From NCBI GenBank assembly GCA_017518255.1, contig JAFWVK010000040.1:62001-126000 (forward strand): DNA of 64,000 nt, in the 5' to 3' direction. Shown here piece after piece: positions 26,065 to 36,161 of the stretch. The notes under the pieces were generated by a model. The model ran no database searches. It saw only the letters and a list, made by a program, of their open reading frames with translations, and was not told where the DNA came from. A program made the translations under genes and the position numbers. The stretch is from Oscillospiraceae bacterium. GTDB taxonomy: Bacteria > Bacillota > Clostridia > Oscillospirales > Ruminococcaceae. The stretch's first letter is position 1, and each line of letters starts with the position of its first letter.

Positions 26065-27489
26065 ATGGCTTTTCCTTATCCGGAAGCTGTTTTCCGTTAT
26101 TTTTCAGAGCTTTCTGCAATCCCGCACGGTTCGGGCAATACAGCACGTATCCGGAAATGGGCGCTGGATACAGCAAGAAATCTTTCTCTTGATGCTCATG
26201 ACGACAGCGCAGGAAATGTCATCATCCGCAAAATTGCATCAAAAGGATACGAACAGCATTCATCTGTGATTTTACAGGGACATCTCGATATGGTTTGTGC
26301 CATGCTCCCATCCTGCAGCAAAGATATGAGTCAGGAAGGTCTGGATTTAATCTGGGGCGATGAGTATCTCTCCGCAGACGGCACAACACTCGGCGGCGAT
26401 GACGGCATTGCAGTTGCATATGCATTTGCATTACTCGAATCTCAGACTATTCCGCACCCTCCGCTCACGGTTATCCTGACAGCAGATGAAGAAACCGGAA
26501 TGGACGGCGCAGCCGGTCTCTCTCCCGAAGAACTTGACGGAGACTGCCTCATCAATCTGGACTCGGAAGAAGAAGGTATTCTGACAGTCGGCTGTGCCGG
26601 AGGAATCCGTTCACATCTGATATTTCCCGCCCGTCAGTTCCCCTGTTCCGGCACATGGCTAAAGCTTTGTATCTCCGGATTAACCGGCGGTCATTCCGGA
26701 ACAGAGATTCACAAACCCCTGCTGAATGCGAACACAGCAATGCTGAATCTGCTGAATGCAATTTCCTGTCCGTTCAGACTCAGTTCGTGGGAAGGCGGAA
26801 TCCGCGATAATGTCATCCCGACAGAATGCAAGGTGATCATCTGCTTCCCGCCAGCATATCTGCAAACGATTGCCGAGGAACTCAGAATACAGGCAGAACA
26901 ACTCCGGTCAGACTATCCGGAAGAAACCGGATTCCGCTTTGAAACAGAACATGCAGCTGTGCCGGAGCGCAAAGCAGTTTCCGCCGCTGACTCTCTGTCC
27001 CTGATTCAAGCCCTGTCCGCACTCCCGAACGGTGTGCAGGAAATGAATCCGAAGCTGAATATGCCGGAAACCTCCCTCAATCTCGGCATCTTTTCGCTCA
27101 AAACGGACGGAATGCACATTGATGCATTGATTCGCAGCGGAAACAACGCGAAAAAATCACAGCTTGCCGCCGCGCTTGCGGAAAAAGCTGTCAAAGCAGG
27201 CGGAACCGCAGCAGAATCCGGTAATTATCCTGCATGGGAGTATCAGCCGGATACAAAACTCGAACAGATTGCAGTCCGGACATTTCAGTCTCTTTACGGA
27301 AAAAAGCCGGTTGTCCGAACCATTCATGCCGGACTGGAATGCGGTATTCTTTCATCCAAAAATCCTCTGCTGCAATGTATCTCAATCGGCCCTGACATTC
27401 TGGATATACACACACCGAGAGAACGTCTTTCCGTTTCCTCGGCAGCAAGAACATGGAATTATTTATGTGAAATGCTCAAAGAACTGTAA
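26065..27489 (+). CDS. pepD: PepD-type aminoacyl-histidine dipeptidase (M20)
   Basis: 474 residues from ATG 26065, favoured over GTG 26056 because TTGGAG is 10 bases upstream. Cytosolic zinc dipeptidase. Metal and catalytic motifs: LQGHLDMVC, GGDDGIAVAYA (bridging Asp), ADEETGMDGA (catalytic Glu), LINLDSEEEG, and a His near the C-terminus in IHAGLECGILSSKNP. The lid region has the family block GLTGGHSGTEIHK. Length and order match PepD rather than PepT or PepV. Confidence 0.93.
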   Translation: MAFPYPEAVFRYFSELSAIPHGSGNTARIRKWALDTARNLSLDAHDDSAGNVIIRKIASKGYEQHSSVILQGHLDMVCAMLPSCSKDMSQEGLDLIWGDEYLSADGTTLGGDDGIAVAYAFALLESQTIPHPPLTVILTADEETGMDGAAGLSPEELDGDCLINLDSEEEGILTVGCAGGIRSHLIFPARQFPCSGTWLKLCISGLTGGHSGTEIHKPLLNANTAMLNLLNAISCPFRLSSWEGGIRDNVIPTECKVIICFPPAYLQTIAEELRIQAEQLRSDYPEETGFRFETEHAAVPERKAVSAADSLSLIQALSALPNGVQEMNPKLNMPETSLNLGIFSLKTDGMHIDALIRSGNNAKKSQLAAALAEKAVKAGGTAAESGNYPAWEYQPDTKLEQIAVRTFQSLYGKKPVVRTIHAGLECGILSSKNPLLQCISIGPDILDIHTPRERLSVSSAARTWNYLCEMLKEL

Positions 27490-27509
27490 AACAAGAAGGG
27501 AGACGTCAG

Positions 27510-28646
27510 ATGCGTTTTCTGCACATTGCCGATCTTCATATCGGAAAAGTATTGCACAGGCACAGTCTGCTGCCTGACCAGAAATACATTTTACAGCAAA
27601 TTCTGCAAATTGCAAAGGAACAAAAAGCCGATGCCGTTCTGATTGCCGGCGATGTCTATCAGAGAAATTCACCGTCCCCGGAGGCAATGACACTGTTCAG
27701 TAATTTTCTGACAGAGCTCGCTTCCCTTTCCTGTCCATGCTATATCATCAGCGGCAATCACGATTCCCCCGAACGCATTGCATATCTCTCTCCGCTTGCA
27801 GAACAGTCAGGCATTCACATTGCCGGAATAAATGCAGGAACGGTCTACACCTATCCTGTAAAAGATATATACGGGGAATTGAACATTCATCTGCTTTCAT
27901 ACTGCACACCGGCACATGTCCGGCAGAAATATCCGGAATATGCAGATCAGATTCGCAGCTATGAAGATGCCGTCCGTATTGTGCTTCGGGAACATCCGGT
28001 TGACAATTCTGTGCGCAATGTGCTGGTGTGTCATCAGTTCCTGACCGGTGCGCAGACCTGCGACTCGGAAGAACTGGCAATCGGCGGGCTGGACAATATC
28101 TCCGCTTCTCTCTTTCATGATTATGACTATGTTGCGCTTGGCCATCTGCACGGCAGACAGTTTGTTTCACGTGAAACGATCCGGTATGCAGGCTCACCGC
28201 TGAAATATTCCTTTTCTGAACTGACACAGAAAAAAACCGTAACACTTGTTGATTGTTGCGAAAAGGGACATATCGAAATCAATGAAATTCCCCTGCTGCC
28301 GATGCACGGAATGCAGGAACTGACCGGTACACTTTCCGGGCTTTTGCAGCATGATAAAACCGAGGATTATATTCATGCTCTGCTGACAGATGAAGAACCG
28401 CCGGCAGATGCCGTCAGGCAGCTGAGAACCGTTTTTCCGAATCTGTTGCAAACAACTGTCCGGAACAGCAAAATCAGAGAAGACCGGACAGTCACAACAG
28501 ATACACTTCCGGAGCAGACTGACTTTTTGAAGCTGTTTTCTGAATTCTATGCATTTCAGAACAACGGTGCCGAACCGAACGGCAGACAGAAGCAGATTAT
28601 TTCAGCGCTGCTGGAGCAGATTGACCGGGAGGTGATTTCTGAATGA
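27510..28646 (+). CDS. sbcD: Nuclease subunit SbcD
   Basis: 378 residues. Mre11-type metallophosphoesterase; with SbcC it cleaves hairpins and processes double-strand ends. Metal ligands in FLHIADLHIGK, LIAGDVYQR, IISGNHDSPER, VLVCHQF and LGHLHGRQ, in the canonical order. The stop overlaps sbcC by ATGA, giving coupled synthesis of the two subunits. Confidence 0.96.
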   Translation: MRFLHIADLHIGKVLHRHSLLPDQKYILQQILQIAKEQKADAVLIAGDVYQRNSPSPEAMTLFSNFLTELASLSCPCYIISGNHDSPERIAYLSPLAEQSGIHIAGINAGTVYTYPVKDIYGELNIHLLSYCTPAHVRQKYPEYADQIRSYEDAVRIVLREHPVDNSVRNVLVCHQFLTGAQTCDSEELAIGGLDNISASLFHDYDYVALGHLHGRQFVSRETIRYAGSPLKYSFSELTQKKTVTLVDCCEKGHIEINEIPLLPMHGMQELTGTLSGLLQHDKTEDYIHALLTDEEPPADAVRQLRTVFPNLLQTTVRNSKIREDRTVTTDTLPEQTDFLKLFSEFYAFQNNGAEPNGRQKQIISALLEQIDREVISE

Positions 28647-31267
28647 AGCCGGAGAAACTGACTATGCAGGCATTCGGTCCGTATGCCGGTCTCGTCACTG
28701 TCGATTTCACATTATTCGATCAGAACGGTCTGTTTCTGATTACGGGTGATACCGGCGCCGGAAAAACAACGGTTTTTGACGGGATTTCCTTTGCTCTTTA
28801 CGGAGAAGCAAGCGGAGGAAAGGACAGGCGCTCCTCTAAAAGTTTTAGATCGGATTATGCAGATCCGGAAACGGAAACATTTGTGGAACTGACCTTTTCT
28901 CACCGCGGCGAACGGTTTACGGTACGCCGGAATCCCGAATACCTGCGTGCAAAACGCAGAGGTACCGGTGTTGTAAAAGAAGGAAGCGCCGTTATGCTCA
29001 AGCGCCACAGCGACGGTGCTGTGCAGGATTCTCAGGAACCGGCAAACGCTGCAATCCGTGAACTGATCGGACTTGACCGCGAACAGTTTGCACAAACCGT
29101 GATGATTGCACAGGGGGATTTTCTGAAAATTCTGAACGCAAAGTCAAAAGATCGCAGAGAGCTGTTTCAAAGGCTGTTTTCGACTGCAAAATATGCAAGA
29201 TTTCAGGAATTACTGAAAGATTCATATACAGAAACCCGCCGCAGACTGGATGAGACCGATCACCAGATTATGCAGACAGCCGCTGCAATTCAGATTCAGC
29301 CGGAAACAGAAGGAGCCGAATGGATTATAGCGCTGCGGGATGAACCCTCTCTGATTGAAAAGGCGCTCACGCCCCTCCGCTTTCTTTGTACCGAAGAAGC
29401 ACAGTATCTTTCCGGACTGGAGGAACAGATTTCGGAAACTGACGCCGTTCTTCAGGCAAAAATCAAAGAGACGGAATACGGGAAGCAGCAGAATCAGCTT
29501 TTGAATTCGCTTCATCAGACACAACAGCAAAAAGAAGAACTTCTCAGCAAAGAATCGGAAATCGAAGAACGCAAAATGATTCTTTCAACTGCTGAGTCTG
29601 CGGCAGAGCTTTATGCTCTTTATTCCGCTTTGAAGACTGCCGAAAAACGCGAAACAGATGCCGAAACCGTTCTTACGGAACACCGGGAAGCACTTCCGGA
29701 GCTGAAAAAATACGCCGACACGGCTTCTGACCTCTGCACGGCTGCCGAACTGGCAGCCGCAGAAATTCCGGAACTGACCAAGCAGCAGCAAAGTGCCGAA
29801 CAGGCAAGTACGTTGATTCAGAAATCCCTGAAACTCAGAACTGCTCATACACAGGCAGCCGATCAGGAAAAAGCAGCGCTCCTTGCATTACAGCAGGCAA
29901 ACAAAGAACAGGAACAATGCATCCGGGCATATCTGACCGGACAGGCAGGCAAACTTGCTGCGGAACTGCAAGAAAACCAGCCCTGCCCTGTCTGCGGTTC
30001 CGTGAATCACCCGTCCCCTGCCGTCATGCCGAAAGAAATGCCTTCCGATGAGGCGCTTGATTCCGCAAACAGAAAACAAACCGAAGCAATCGCAGAATAC
30101 GGAAAACGAAAACAGATTACGGCAGAGCGTGAGAATGAACTGAAACAAACGCTGAATGAACTCACGCAGATAACCGGCGCCCGTGTTCCCGCTGCAAGTG
30201 AGCTGCTGGAAAAAGCAAAAGCAGCAGAAAAAGAGATTGCCGCCCGCCGGGAATCGCTTCATGCATCACAGGAACAGCTCCGGAAAGCAGAAACAGCTTA
30301 TGCCGCCAAACAGGCTGCCTGCACCGAGGCTGAAAAACAGGTTCAACGCTGTGAAGCCGAGACATACAGGCTGACAGAACAATATACAGCAGCGCTTGCA
30401 TCTTCGGATTTTCCGGATGAAAATACATTTCTTGCAGCATTGCTCCCGCAGGAAAAACGTGCAATGCTTCGCAGTGAAATACAGAATTATGAACAGAAAA
30501 TGCATTCTGTCAGCGACAGACTGAACCATCTTGCAGAGCAGTGCGAAATAACCGAAGAAATATCCGTAAAAGAACTGGAACAGTCTGTACTGGAAATACG
30601 AACAAAACTGCAAAGCCTTCGGCAAAACGCTCAGGAAAAGATGCTGCGCCATGACCGCAATTTCCGGGCACTGTCAAAGCTTGAACCGCTGTGCGGAGAA
30701 CGGGAAAAAGCTTCACTCGAATGTGCCGATCTGCGGGATTTATACCAGACCGTCGGCGGTCAGCAGACAGGTCAGGTCAAGCTGAGCTTTGAAGCCTATG
30801 TGCAGCAGTTCTATTTCAAGCAGATCGTAGCTTCCGCAAACAAAAGGCTTCGGATTCTGACAAATGATCTTTATGCACTGCGCTGCCGCAAAGAAGCAGG
30901 TTCCCTGCGCGGTCAGAGCGGACTGGATCTGGAAGTCTATGACAGCAGCACCGGTCAGTGGAGGGATGTCTCCACGCTTTCCGGCGGAGAATCCTTCCTC
31001 GCATCGCTCGCGCTCGCACTCGGTTTATCCGATACCGTTCAGGCACAAAGCGGCGGCGTCGCACTGGATGCCATGTTCATCGACGAAGGCTTCGGCTCAC
31101 TGGACGAACAGACACTCCGTCAGGTAATCCGGATGCTGTCAAAGCTTGCAGACGGAACCAGACTGATCGGCATTATCTCACATGTCAAAGACCTGAAGGA
31201 TGCCATTCCTTCACAGATACAAATTACAAAGGATATCGCCGGAAGCACTTTGAAACTCAGTCTCTGA
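28643..31267 (+). CDS. sbcC: Nuclease ATPase subunit SbcC
   Basis: 874 residues, Rad50-like. Walker A GDTGAGKTT at 35-43, long coiled coils on either side (about 180-440 and 470-730), a zinc-hook CPVCGSVNHPSP near 447 at the coil apex, the ABC signature TLSGGESFLASLALALGLS near 776, and Walker B DAMFIDEGFGSLDEQTL near 805. Somewhat shorter than E. coli SbcC (about 1050). Partner of SbcD directly upstream. Confidence 0.96.
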   Translation: MKPEKLTMQAFGPYAGLVTVDFTLFDQNGLFLITGDTGAGKTTVFDGISFALYGEASGGKDRRSSKSFRSDYADPETETFVELTFSHRGERFTVRRNPEYLRAKRRGTGVVKEGSAVMLKRHSDGAVQDSQEPANAAIRELIGLDREQFAQTVMIAQGDFLKILNAKSKDRRELFQRLFSTAKYARFQELLKDSYTETRRRLDETDHQIMQTAAAIQIQPETEGAEWIIALRDEPSLIEKALTPLRFLCTEEAQYLSGLEEQISETDAVLQAKIKETEYGKQQNQLLNSLHQTQQQKEELLSKESEIEERKMILSTAESAAELYALYSALKTAEKRETDAETVLTEHREALPELKKYADTASDLCTAAELAAAEIPELTKQQQSAEQASTLIQKSLKLRTAHTQAADQEKAALLALQQANKEQEQCIRAYLTGQAGKLAAELQENQPCPVCGSVNHPSPAVMPKEMPSDEALDSANRKQTEAIAEYGKRKQITAERENELKQTLNELTQITGARVPAASELLEKAKAAEKEIAARRESLHASQEQLRKAETAYAAKQAACTEAEKQVQRCEAETYRLTEQYTAALASSDFPDENTFLAALLPQEKRAMLRSEIQNYEQKMHSVSDRLNHLAEQCEITEEISVKELEQSVLEIRTKLQSLRQNAQEKMLRHDRNFRALSKLEPLCGEREKASLECADLRDLYQTVGGQQTGQVKLSFEAYVQQFYFKQIVASANKRLRILTNDLYALRCRKEAGSLRGQSGLDLEVYDSSTGQWRDVSTLSGGESFLASLALALGLSDTVQAQSGGVALDAMFIDEGFGSLDEQTLRQVIRMLSKLADGTRLIGIISHVKDLKDAIPSQIQITKDIAGSTLKLSL

Positions 31268-31299
31268 GTCCGCTTCTGCGAACCGGAAAGGAGTGTTAT

Positions 31300-32724
31300 A
31301 TGAAAAAGCGACATGGATTGATCCTGAAACTCCTGTGTGCTTCTGCTGCGGCTTGTCTCATTCCGGGGTATTTCCTGCTCTCCGGACAATCATCCGGAAC
31401 TGCAAATGCAGCCGATGTATCAGCAAATCAAACCGTTTCAGGCGACTGTGACGGAAACGGAATCTGTAATCTTGCAGATGCTGAATATTTACAGGGCTAT
31501 CTGCTGACCGATTGTCAGACTGTCTCTGAATCTGCCGATCTTGACGGAAATCAGATCATCAATGCAGCAGACCTTACCATTCTGAAAAGAATGCTTATGC
31601 AGCCGGAAAGCCGTGAAAAAGTCACACTGATGGTTTATTTTTCAGGCGCAAATCTCGAAAGCGATTATGCCGAAGTATCCGGCGATATCCAAGAAATGAT
31701 GTCTGCGGAATACACGGATTCGCTGCAAATTGTTGCAATGACCGGCGGCGCCAAAAAGTGGCACACACATCTGGCGGACTCCGATGCCAATTACCGGATT
31801 ACACTGAACAAAGACGGAATACAGTCTGAGAAAATGGACGGAGAGCCAAAAGATATGGCGGATTATCATACATTACAGAGTTTCATAACGGAAACGGCTG
31901 CCGAATACCCCGCAGACCGCTATGCGCTCGTCATCTGGGGACACGGTGCCGGTCCGCTGTACGGTCTGTGTTATGATGAAATCACGGAAAAAACGATGTA
32001 TCTGCCGGATCTGCATGATGCACTCGCCGGTGCAGATGTTCATTTTGACTGGATCGGCTTTGACTGCTGTATCATGGGCAATCTGGAAACCGCGCTTGCA
32101 GTTTATGAATACGCAGATTATATGGTCGCCTGTCCTTCGGTCATGAGCAGTCTCGGCTGGGCATATGAACCGTTCATTACAAAATGGTCAAAAGACCCGG
32201 AATGCCCGTCAGAAGAAATCGGTGCATATATTGCAGATACCTCGATTGATGCAAACCTCGGAACCGAAAACTCCGCTGCAATGGCGTGCTATGATTTACA
32301 GTATATTGAGGAACTGACGCATGCGGTTCACGTTTATATAAATGATCTCTACGCAGCCTTTTTGAAAGCGGGGATTGAAGATATTTATGAAGCAAGAACA
32401 ATGATGCTGGATTCGGAAGCAATCGGATTCAGTACCTATGATACGGTTGACATTGTATCACTGGTTACGCTGCTGCCTGCGGCTTCACATTCAGAAGATA
32501 TAATCAATCTGGTATCACATACCGTGACACACCGCGCTCTGCTGAAAGCCGGCGATCTTTGCGGAATTATGATGTGGTTCCCGGAAAAATATCCGCCGGA
32601 CGGATTCACATTGATGCCGTCTGTCTATCAGGATCTCGGAATCAGCGAAGAATATATTTCACAGATGTCTGAAATGAGCTTTGCAATGTACCGTTTCTTA
32701 GAAGAAAAATCTGCGGAGACTTGA
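31300..32724 (+). CDS. Secreted clostripain-family (C11) peptidase with N-terminal dockerin
   Basis: 474 residues from ATG 31300 (ribosome site GGAAAGGAG); an upstream open extension lies inside sbcC and is rejected. Signal peptide about 1-37. A type I dockerin follows at about 48-100 with two calcium loops (DCDGNGICNLADA and DLDGNQIINAADLT). The C11 domain starts at VTLMVYFSGANLESD; catalytic His is in IWGHGAGP (near 213) and Cys in GFDCCIMG (near 255). C11 enzymes cleave after Arg or Lys. A dockerin on a protease would place proteolysis on a cellulosome. The next gene is a second C11 protein with its own promoter. Confidence 0.88.
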   Translation: MKKRHGLILKLLCASAAACLIPGYFLLSGQSSGTANAADVSANQTVSGDCDGNGICNLADAEYLQGYLLTDCQTVSESADLDGNQIINAADLTILKRMLMQPESREKVTLMVYFSGANLESDYAEVSGDIQEMMSAEYTDSLQIVAMTGGAKKWHTHLADSDANYRITLNKDGIQSEKMDGEPKDMADYHTLQSFITETAAEYPADRYALVIWGHGAGPLYGLCYDEITEKTMYLPDLHDALAGADVHFDWIGFDCCIMGNLETALAVYEYADYMVACPSVMSSLGWAYEPFITKWSKDPECPSEEIGAYIADTSIDANLGTENSAAMACYDLQYIEELTHAVHVYINDLYAAFLKAGIEDIYEARTMMLDSEAIGFSTYDTVDIVSLVTLLPAASHSEDIINLVSHTVTHRALLKAGDLCGIMMWFPEKYPPDGFTLMPSVYQDLGISEEYISQMSEMSFAMYRFLEEKSAET

Positions 32725-32749
32725 CAAAGCTGCTCGATTCATGTAAAAT
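32721..32749 (+). promoter_or_regulatory. Promoter of the second C11 peptidase gene
   Basis: TTGACA (32721-32726, overlapping the previous stop codon), 17-bp spacer, TAAAAT (32744-32749). Confidence 0.8.
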
Positions 32750-32795
32750 AAGAATGATAATTCAGCAATGAATTTATTATGAGGAGGAAAAAACT

Positions 32796-35129
32796 ATGGA
32801 TCCGAAGCGACCGAAAAGCAGGGAAAAACAGGTAACCTCCGGCGGTTCCGGTGCCTATCGCCGCGGAAGCGGACTCGGAACCGGTCCGGTCGGTTCACAG
32901 AACGGATATGCCGGCAGAAAAACGGAAGGCGGCGGAGGCGGCGGAAAACGCGCTGCGATCGGAGGCGGCGGTACCATTGCCCTTGCAGCAGCCGCGCTCA
33001 TGCTGTTCAAAGGCTGTAATCTCGGCGGACTGTCGAATCAGGCAGGCGGTGGCGGCGGAAACAATCTCCCCGGACAGAGCATTTCCGGAGATCAGTTTAC
33101 TGCCGATCAGGCCGGTGCTGCAAACATGACTGTTGCCGAAGGCTCCCGCGCAAAGTATACAACCGTCAAAGGAAACAATCAGGATACAGTTACCATCATG
33201 GTCTATGTCTGCGGAACCGATCTGGAATCCAAAAACGGCATGGCAACCAGAGATATCCGGGAAATGCTGAACGCGAACTACGGTGACAATGTCAATATCA
33301 TTGTCTATACCGGCGGCTGCAAACAGTGGCAGGAAAACGGAATCGGCGCGAGAATCAGTAACAGCACCAATCAAATCTATCAGGTGAAAAACGGTCAGCT
33401 TAACCCGCTGGAGCTCAATGTCGGCAATAAAGTCATGACAGATCCGGCTACACTCACGGAATTCATCAATTACTGCAAAACAAACTTCCCGGCTAACCGC
33501 AATAACCTGATCTTTTGGGATCACGGCGGCGGCTCTGTCAGCGGATACGGCTATGATGAGAAAGCAGCTAAAAAAGGTTCCATGAATCTTGCCGGAATCA
33601 ATCAGGCACTGCAAAACAGCGGAATGAAATTTGATTTCATCGGTTTTGATGCCTGTCTGATGGCAACTGCCGAAACAGCACTGATGCTGAACAACTACGC
33701 AGACTATCTCATTGCCTCTGAGGAAACAGAACCCGGCATCGGCTGGTATTACACCAACTGGCTCACCAAACTCGGAAGCAACACCTCCATGCCGACTGTC
33801 GAAATCGGAAAGAATATCGTCGATGATTTTGTAACGCAGTGTGCAAAACAGTGCCCCGGTCAGAAGACGACACTTTCCGTCATTGATTTAGCGGAATTCT
33901 CCAAGACAATTCCCGACAGCCTCAGCGGTTTCGCAAATTCCGTCAGCACCCTGATGACAAACGAAGAATACCAGACTGTATCAAAAGCACGCAACAACAC
34001 CAGAGAATTTGCAACCAGTTCCAAAATTGACCAGGTGGACCTCGTGGATCTGGCACTGAACATGAACACGGAAGAAGGCAAAAAGCTTGCCGACACCATC
34101 AAAAGTGCCGTTAAATACAACCGAACCTCTACCAATATGACCAATGCGCACGGTGTGTCCATCTTCTTCCCGTATAAGCGCACGTCTTATGTTGACAGCG
34201 CATGCAGCACTTATAACCAGATTCAGATGGACGATTCCTATACCAAGTGCATCCGGCAGTTTGCAAGCCTCGAAACCAGCGGTCAGATTGCCGGCGGCGG
34301 AAGCAGCTCCTCCCCGCTTTCATCTCTCTTCGGTTCGTTTACAGGCGGATCAGCCGGCGGCGCAGATGTAATCGGTTCTTTGCTCAGCGGCTTCCTCGGC
34401 GGCGGCGGTGACCGAAGCATTGCCGGTCTTGATTCGACCAACACCGATTTCATGAATGAGACGGATGTCAACACGGCAGCACAGTATGTCGCCAAAAATC
34501 AGTTTGATTCGAGTGTCCTCAAATGGACAGAAAAAGACGGCAAATATCAGGTTGACCTCTCTGACGCTCAATGGGATCTGATTAACCTCGTTGACAAGAA
34601 TATCTTCCTGGATGACGGCGAAGGCTATATTGATCTTGGAATGGATAACCTGTTCTCCATTAACGGAAACACATTGACTGCTGATTCTGACAGAGACTGG
34701 CTAGCAGTCAACGGACAGACGGTTGCCTACTATCACACCGATACGCTTGAATATAACGGCGAAGATGTTATGACCGGTTATATTCCGGCATTCCTGAACG
34801 GTGACCGCGTCAAGCTGATCGTCCGCTTTGATAACGCCCATAAAGGCGGATATATCGTCGGTGCAGAAACTGATTATCGCAACAACGAAACCGATACCGT
34901 TGCAAAGAGCCTGACCGAAATCCAGAACGGCGACAAAATTGACTTCGTATGCGATTATTACACTTATGACGGAGACTATCAGGACAGCTATATGCTCGGT
35001 GAACAGTTGACCGTAAACGGTGATCTGACTCTGAGCAACACTGATGTCGGTTCCGGAACCGTAAAGATCACATACTGCTTCACGGATATTTACAACCAGC
35101 AATACTGGTCCGAAGCAATTATCAAGTAA
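32796..35129 (+). CDS. Membrane-anchored clostripain-family (C11) peptidase
   Basis: 777 residues. The N-terminus (1-52) is a basic, Gly-rich cytoplasmic tail, followed by one transmembrane helix (about 54-72), so it is N-in, C-out and not a secreted enzyme. C11 domain about 130-490: VTIMVYVCGTDLESKNGMA, catalytic His in FWDHGGGSVSGYGYD (near 243) and Cys in FDACLMATAE (near 286). A Gly/Ser-rich linker (about 500-560) leads to a C-terminal beta-rich region (about 575-777) of unknown function. The Gly-rich basic tail and linker are unusual. AGGAGG precedes the ATG. Confidence 0.87.
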   Translation: MDPKRPKSREKQVTSGGSGAYRRGSGLGTGPVGSQNGYAGRKTEGGGGGGKRAAIGGGGTIALAAAALMLFKGCNLGGLSNQAGGGGGNNLPGQSISGDQFTADQAGAANMTVAEGSRAKYTTVKGNNQDTVTIMVYVCGTDLESKNGMATRDIREMLNANYGDNVNIIVYTGGCKQWQENGIGARISNSTNQIYQVKNGQLNPLELNVGNKVMTDPATLTEFINYCKTNFPANRNNLIFWDHGGGSVSGYGYDEKAAKKGSMNLAGINQALQNSGMKFDFIGFDACLMATAETALMLNNYADYLIASEETEPGIGWYYTNWLTKLGSNTSMPTVEIGKNIVDDFVTQCAKQCPGQKTTLSVIDLAEFSKTIPDSLSGFANSVSTLMTNEEYQTVSKARNNTREFATSSKIDQVDLVDLALNMNTEEGKKLADTIKSAVKYNRTSTNMTNAHGVSIFFPYKRTSYVDSACSTYNQIQMDDSYTKCIRQFASLETSGQIAGGGSSSSPLSSLFGSFTGGSAGGADVIGSLLSGFLGGGGDRSIAGLDSTNTDFMNETDVNTAAQYVAKNQFDSSVLKWTEKDGKYQVDLSDAQWDLINLVDKNIFLDDGEGYIDLGMDNLFSINGNTLTADSDRDWLAVNGQTVAYYHTDTLEYNGEDVMTGYIPAFLNGDRVKLIVRFDNAHKGGYIVGAETDYRNNETDTVAKSLTEIQNGDKIDFVCDYYTYDGDYQDSYMLGEQLTVNGDLTLSNTDVGSGTVKITYCFTDIYNQQYWSEAIIK

Positions 35130-35140
35130 GGAAAAAGCCT

Positions 35141-35422
35141 ATGCAATTTATCAAGCCTCTATTATATCCGTTTCTGGTAACAGGAATCAGCGTCATAACA
35201 GCTTTTTTCTATGCAGCAGACAAACTTCGCGCAAAACAAAGAAAGCGCAGGTATTCCGAGCGGTTTCTGCTTACACTCGGCGTCTTGTTCGGAGCACCGG
35301 GCGCATTGATTGCAATGGCAGGCTGCCGGCATAAAACCAGAAAACGGTATTTCTGGTTTGTCAATCTGATCGGTCTTGCCGGTCAGATCGGGCTGGGATG
35401 GTATATCTACACGCACAGATAA
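35141..35422 (+). CDS. DUF1294 small membrane protein
   Basis: 93 residues with three probable transmembrane helices and the family features FFYAADKLRAKQRKRRYSERFLLTLGVLFGAPGALIAM and the RHKTRKRYFWFVN block. Function unknown. Eleven bases after the C11 peptidase gene, so likely cotranscribed. Confidence 0.82.
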   Translation: MQFIKPLLYPFLVTGISVITAFFYAADKLRAKQRKRRYSERFLLTLGVLFGAPGALIAMAGCRHKTRKRYFWFVNLIGLAGQIGLGWYIYTHR

Positions 35423-35426
35423 TGAT

Positions 35427-36004
35427 AAAGCCGCAGAATCTTATGATCTGCGGCTTTCAGTCTGTCGAGAGAGGTATCTGCGATGCATCCATAATGGGGC
35501 TCCGCCCCAAACCCCGCCAAAGGGACAAAGTCCCTTTGGAATCCCATTATATATAAAATGAAGATAATACATTCATTTTATATACGATGGAGTCTGGGAA
35601 CAATGTCCCCAGCGAAGGGTATTGAGGCTCGATGTTTGCAAAGCAAACTCGACATAGCGCAGCGCGGGAGCAGCCCCTATTTTGAATCCGTCGAAGACAC
35701 TTTATCTACATGCTGAAAGCCGCAGAATCTTATGATCTGCGGCTTTCAATCTGTCGAAAGAGGTATCTGCGATGCATCCATAATGGGGCTCCGCCCCAAA
35801 CCCCGCCAAAGGGACAAAGTCCCTTTGGAATCCCATTATATATAAAATGAAGATAATACATTCATTTTCTATACGATGGAGTCTGAGAACAATGTCCCCA
35901 GCGAAGGGTATTGAGGCTCGATGTTTGCAAAGCAAACTCGACATAGCGCAGTGCGGGAGCAGCCCCCATTTTGAATCCGTCGAAGACACTTTATCTACAT
36001 GCTG
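35427..36004. repeat. 289-bp tandem intergenic repeat, two copies
   Basis: Copies at 35427-35715 and 35716-36004 differ at only a handful of positions. Each starts with the hairpin AAAGCCGCAGA...TCTGCGGCTTT and holds further hairpins: GGGGC/GCCCC, CCAAAGGGA/TCCCTTTGG, a 13-bp A/T stem TATATAAAATGAA/TTCATTTTATATA, CTGGG/CCCAG and GTTTGC/GCAAAC. I find no reading frame worth calling. It fills the gap between the DUF1294 gene and the ACT-protein gene. Confidence 0.9.
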
Positions 36005-36042
36005 AAAGCCGCAGACTCTTATAATCTGCGGCTTTTTTTTGA
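36005..36042 (+). terminator. Terminator hairpin, third partial copy of the repeat
   Basis: AAAGCCGCAGACTCTTATAATCTGCGGCTTTTTTTT-type hairpin: the first segment of the repeat unit, here followed by a true T run. Confidence 0.8.
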
Positions 36043-36068
36043 TTATGGTAAAAAAACCGGAACACTGC

Positions 36069-36097
36069 TTGACAAATTCAAGATAATGTGGTATAAT
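36069..36097 (+). promoter_or_regulatory. Promoter of the ACT protein-hom operon
   Basis: TTGACA (36069-36074), 17-bp spacer, TATAAT (36092-36097). Confidence 0.9.
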
Positions 36098-36161
36098 GAA
36101 TGCATATCAAAAACAACTGTCCGTCCAGCGCGGATTATCATACAGGAAGGAGTTGAGCTTT

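Noticed and set aside
30958-31299. N-terminal extension of the dockerin C11 peptidase into sbcC
   Set aside because: The extension lies in another frame of sbcC, has no signal peptide, and ATG 31300 has a strong ribosome site followed by a signal peptide.
35427-36042. CRISPR array or insertion sequence in the tandem repeats
   Set aside because: Only two full 289-bp units without spacers, no transposase frame and no terminal inverted repeats.
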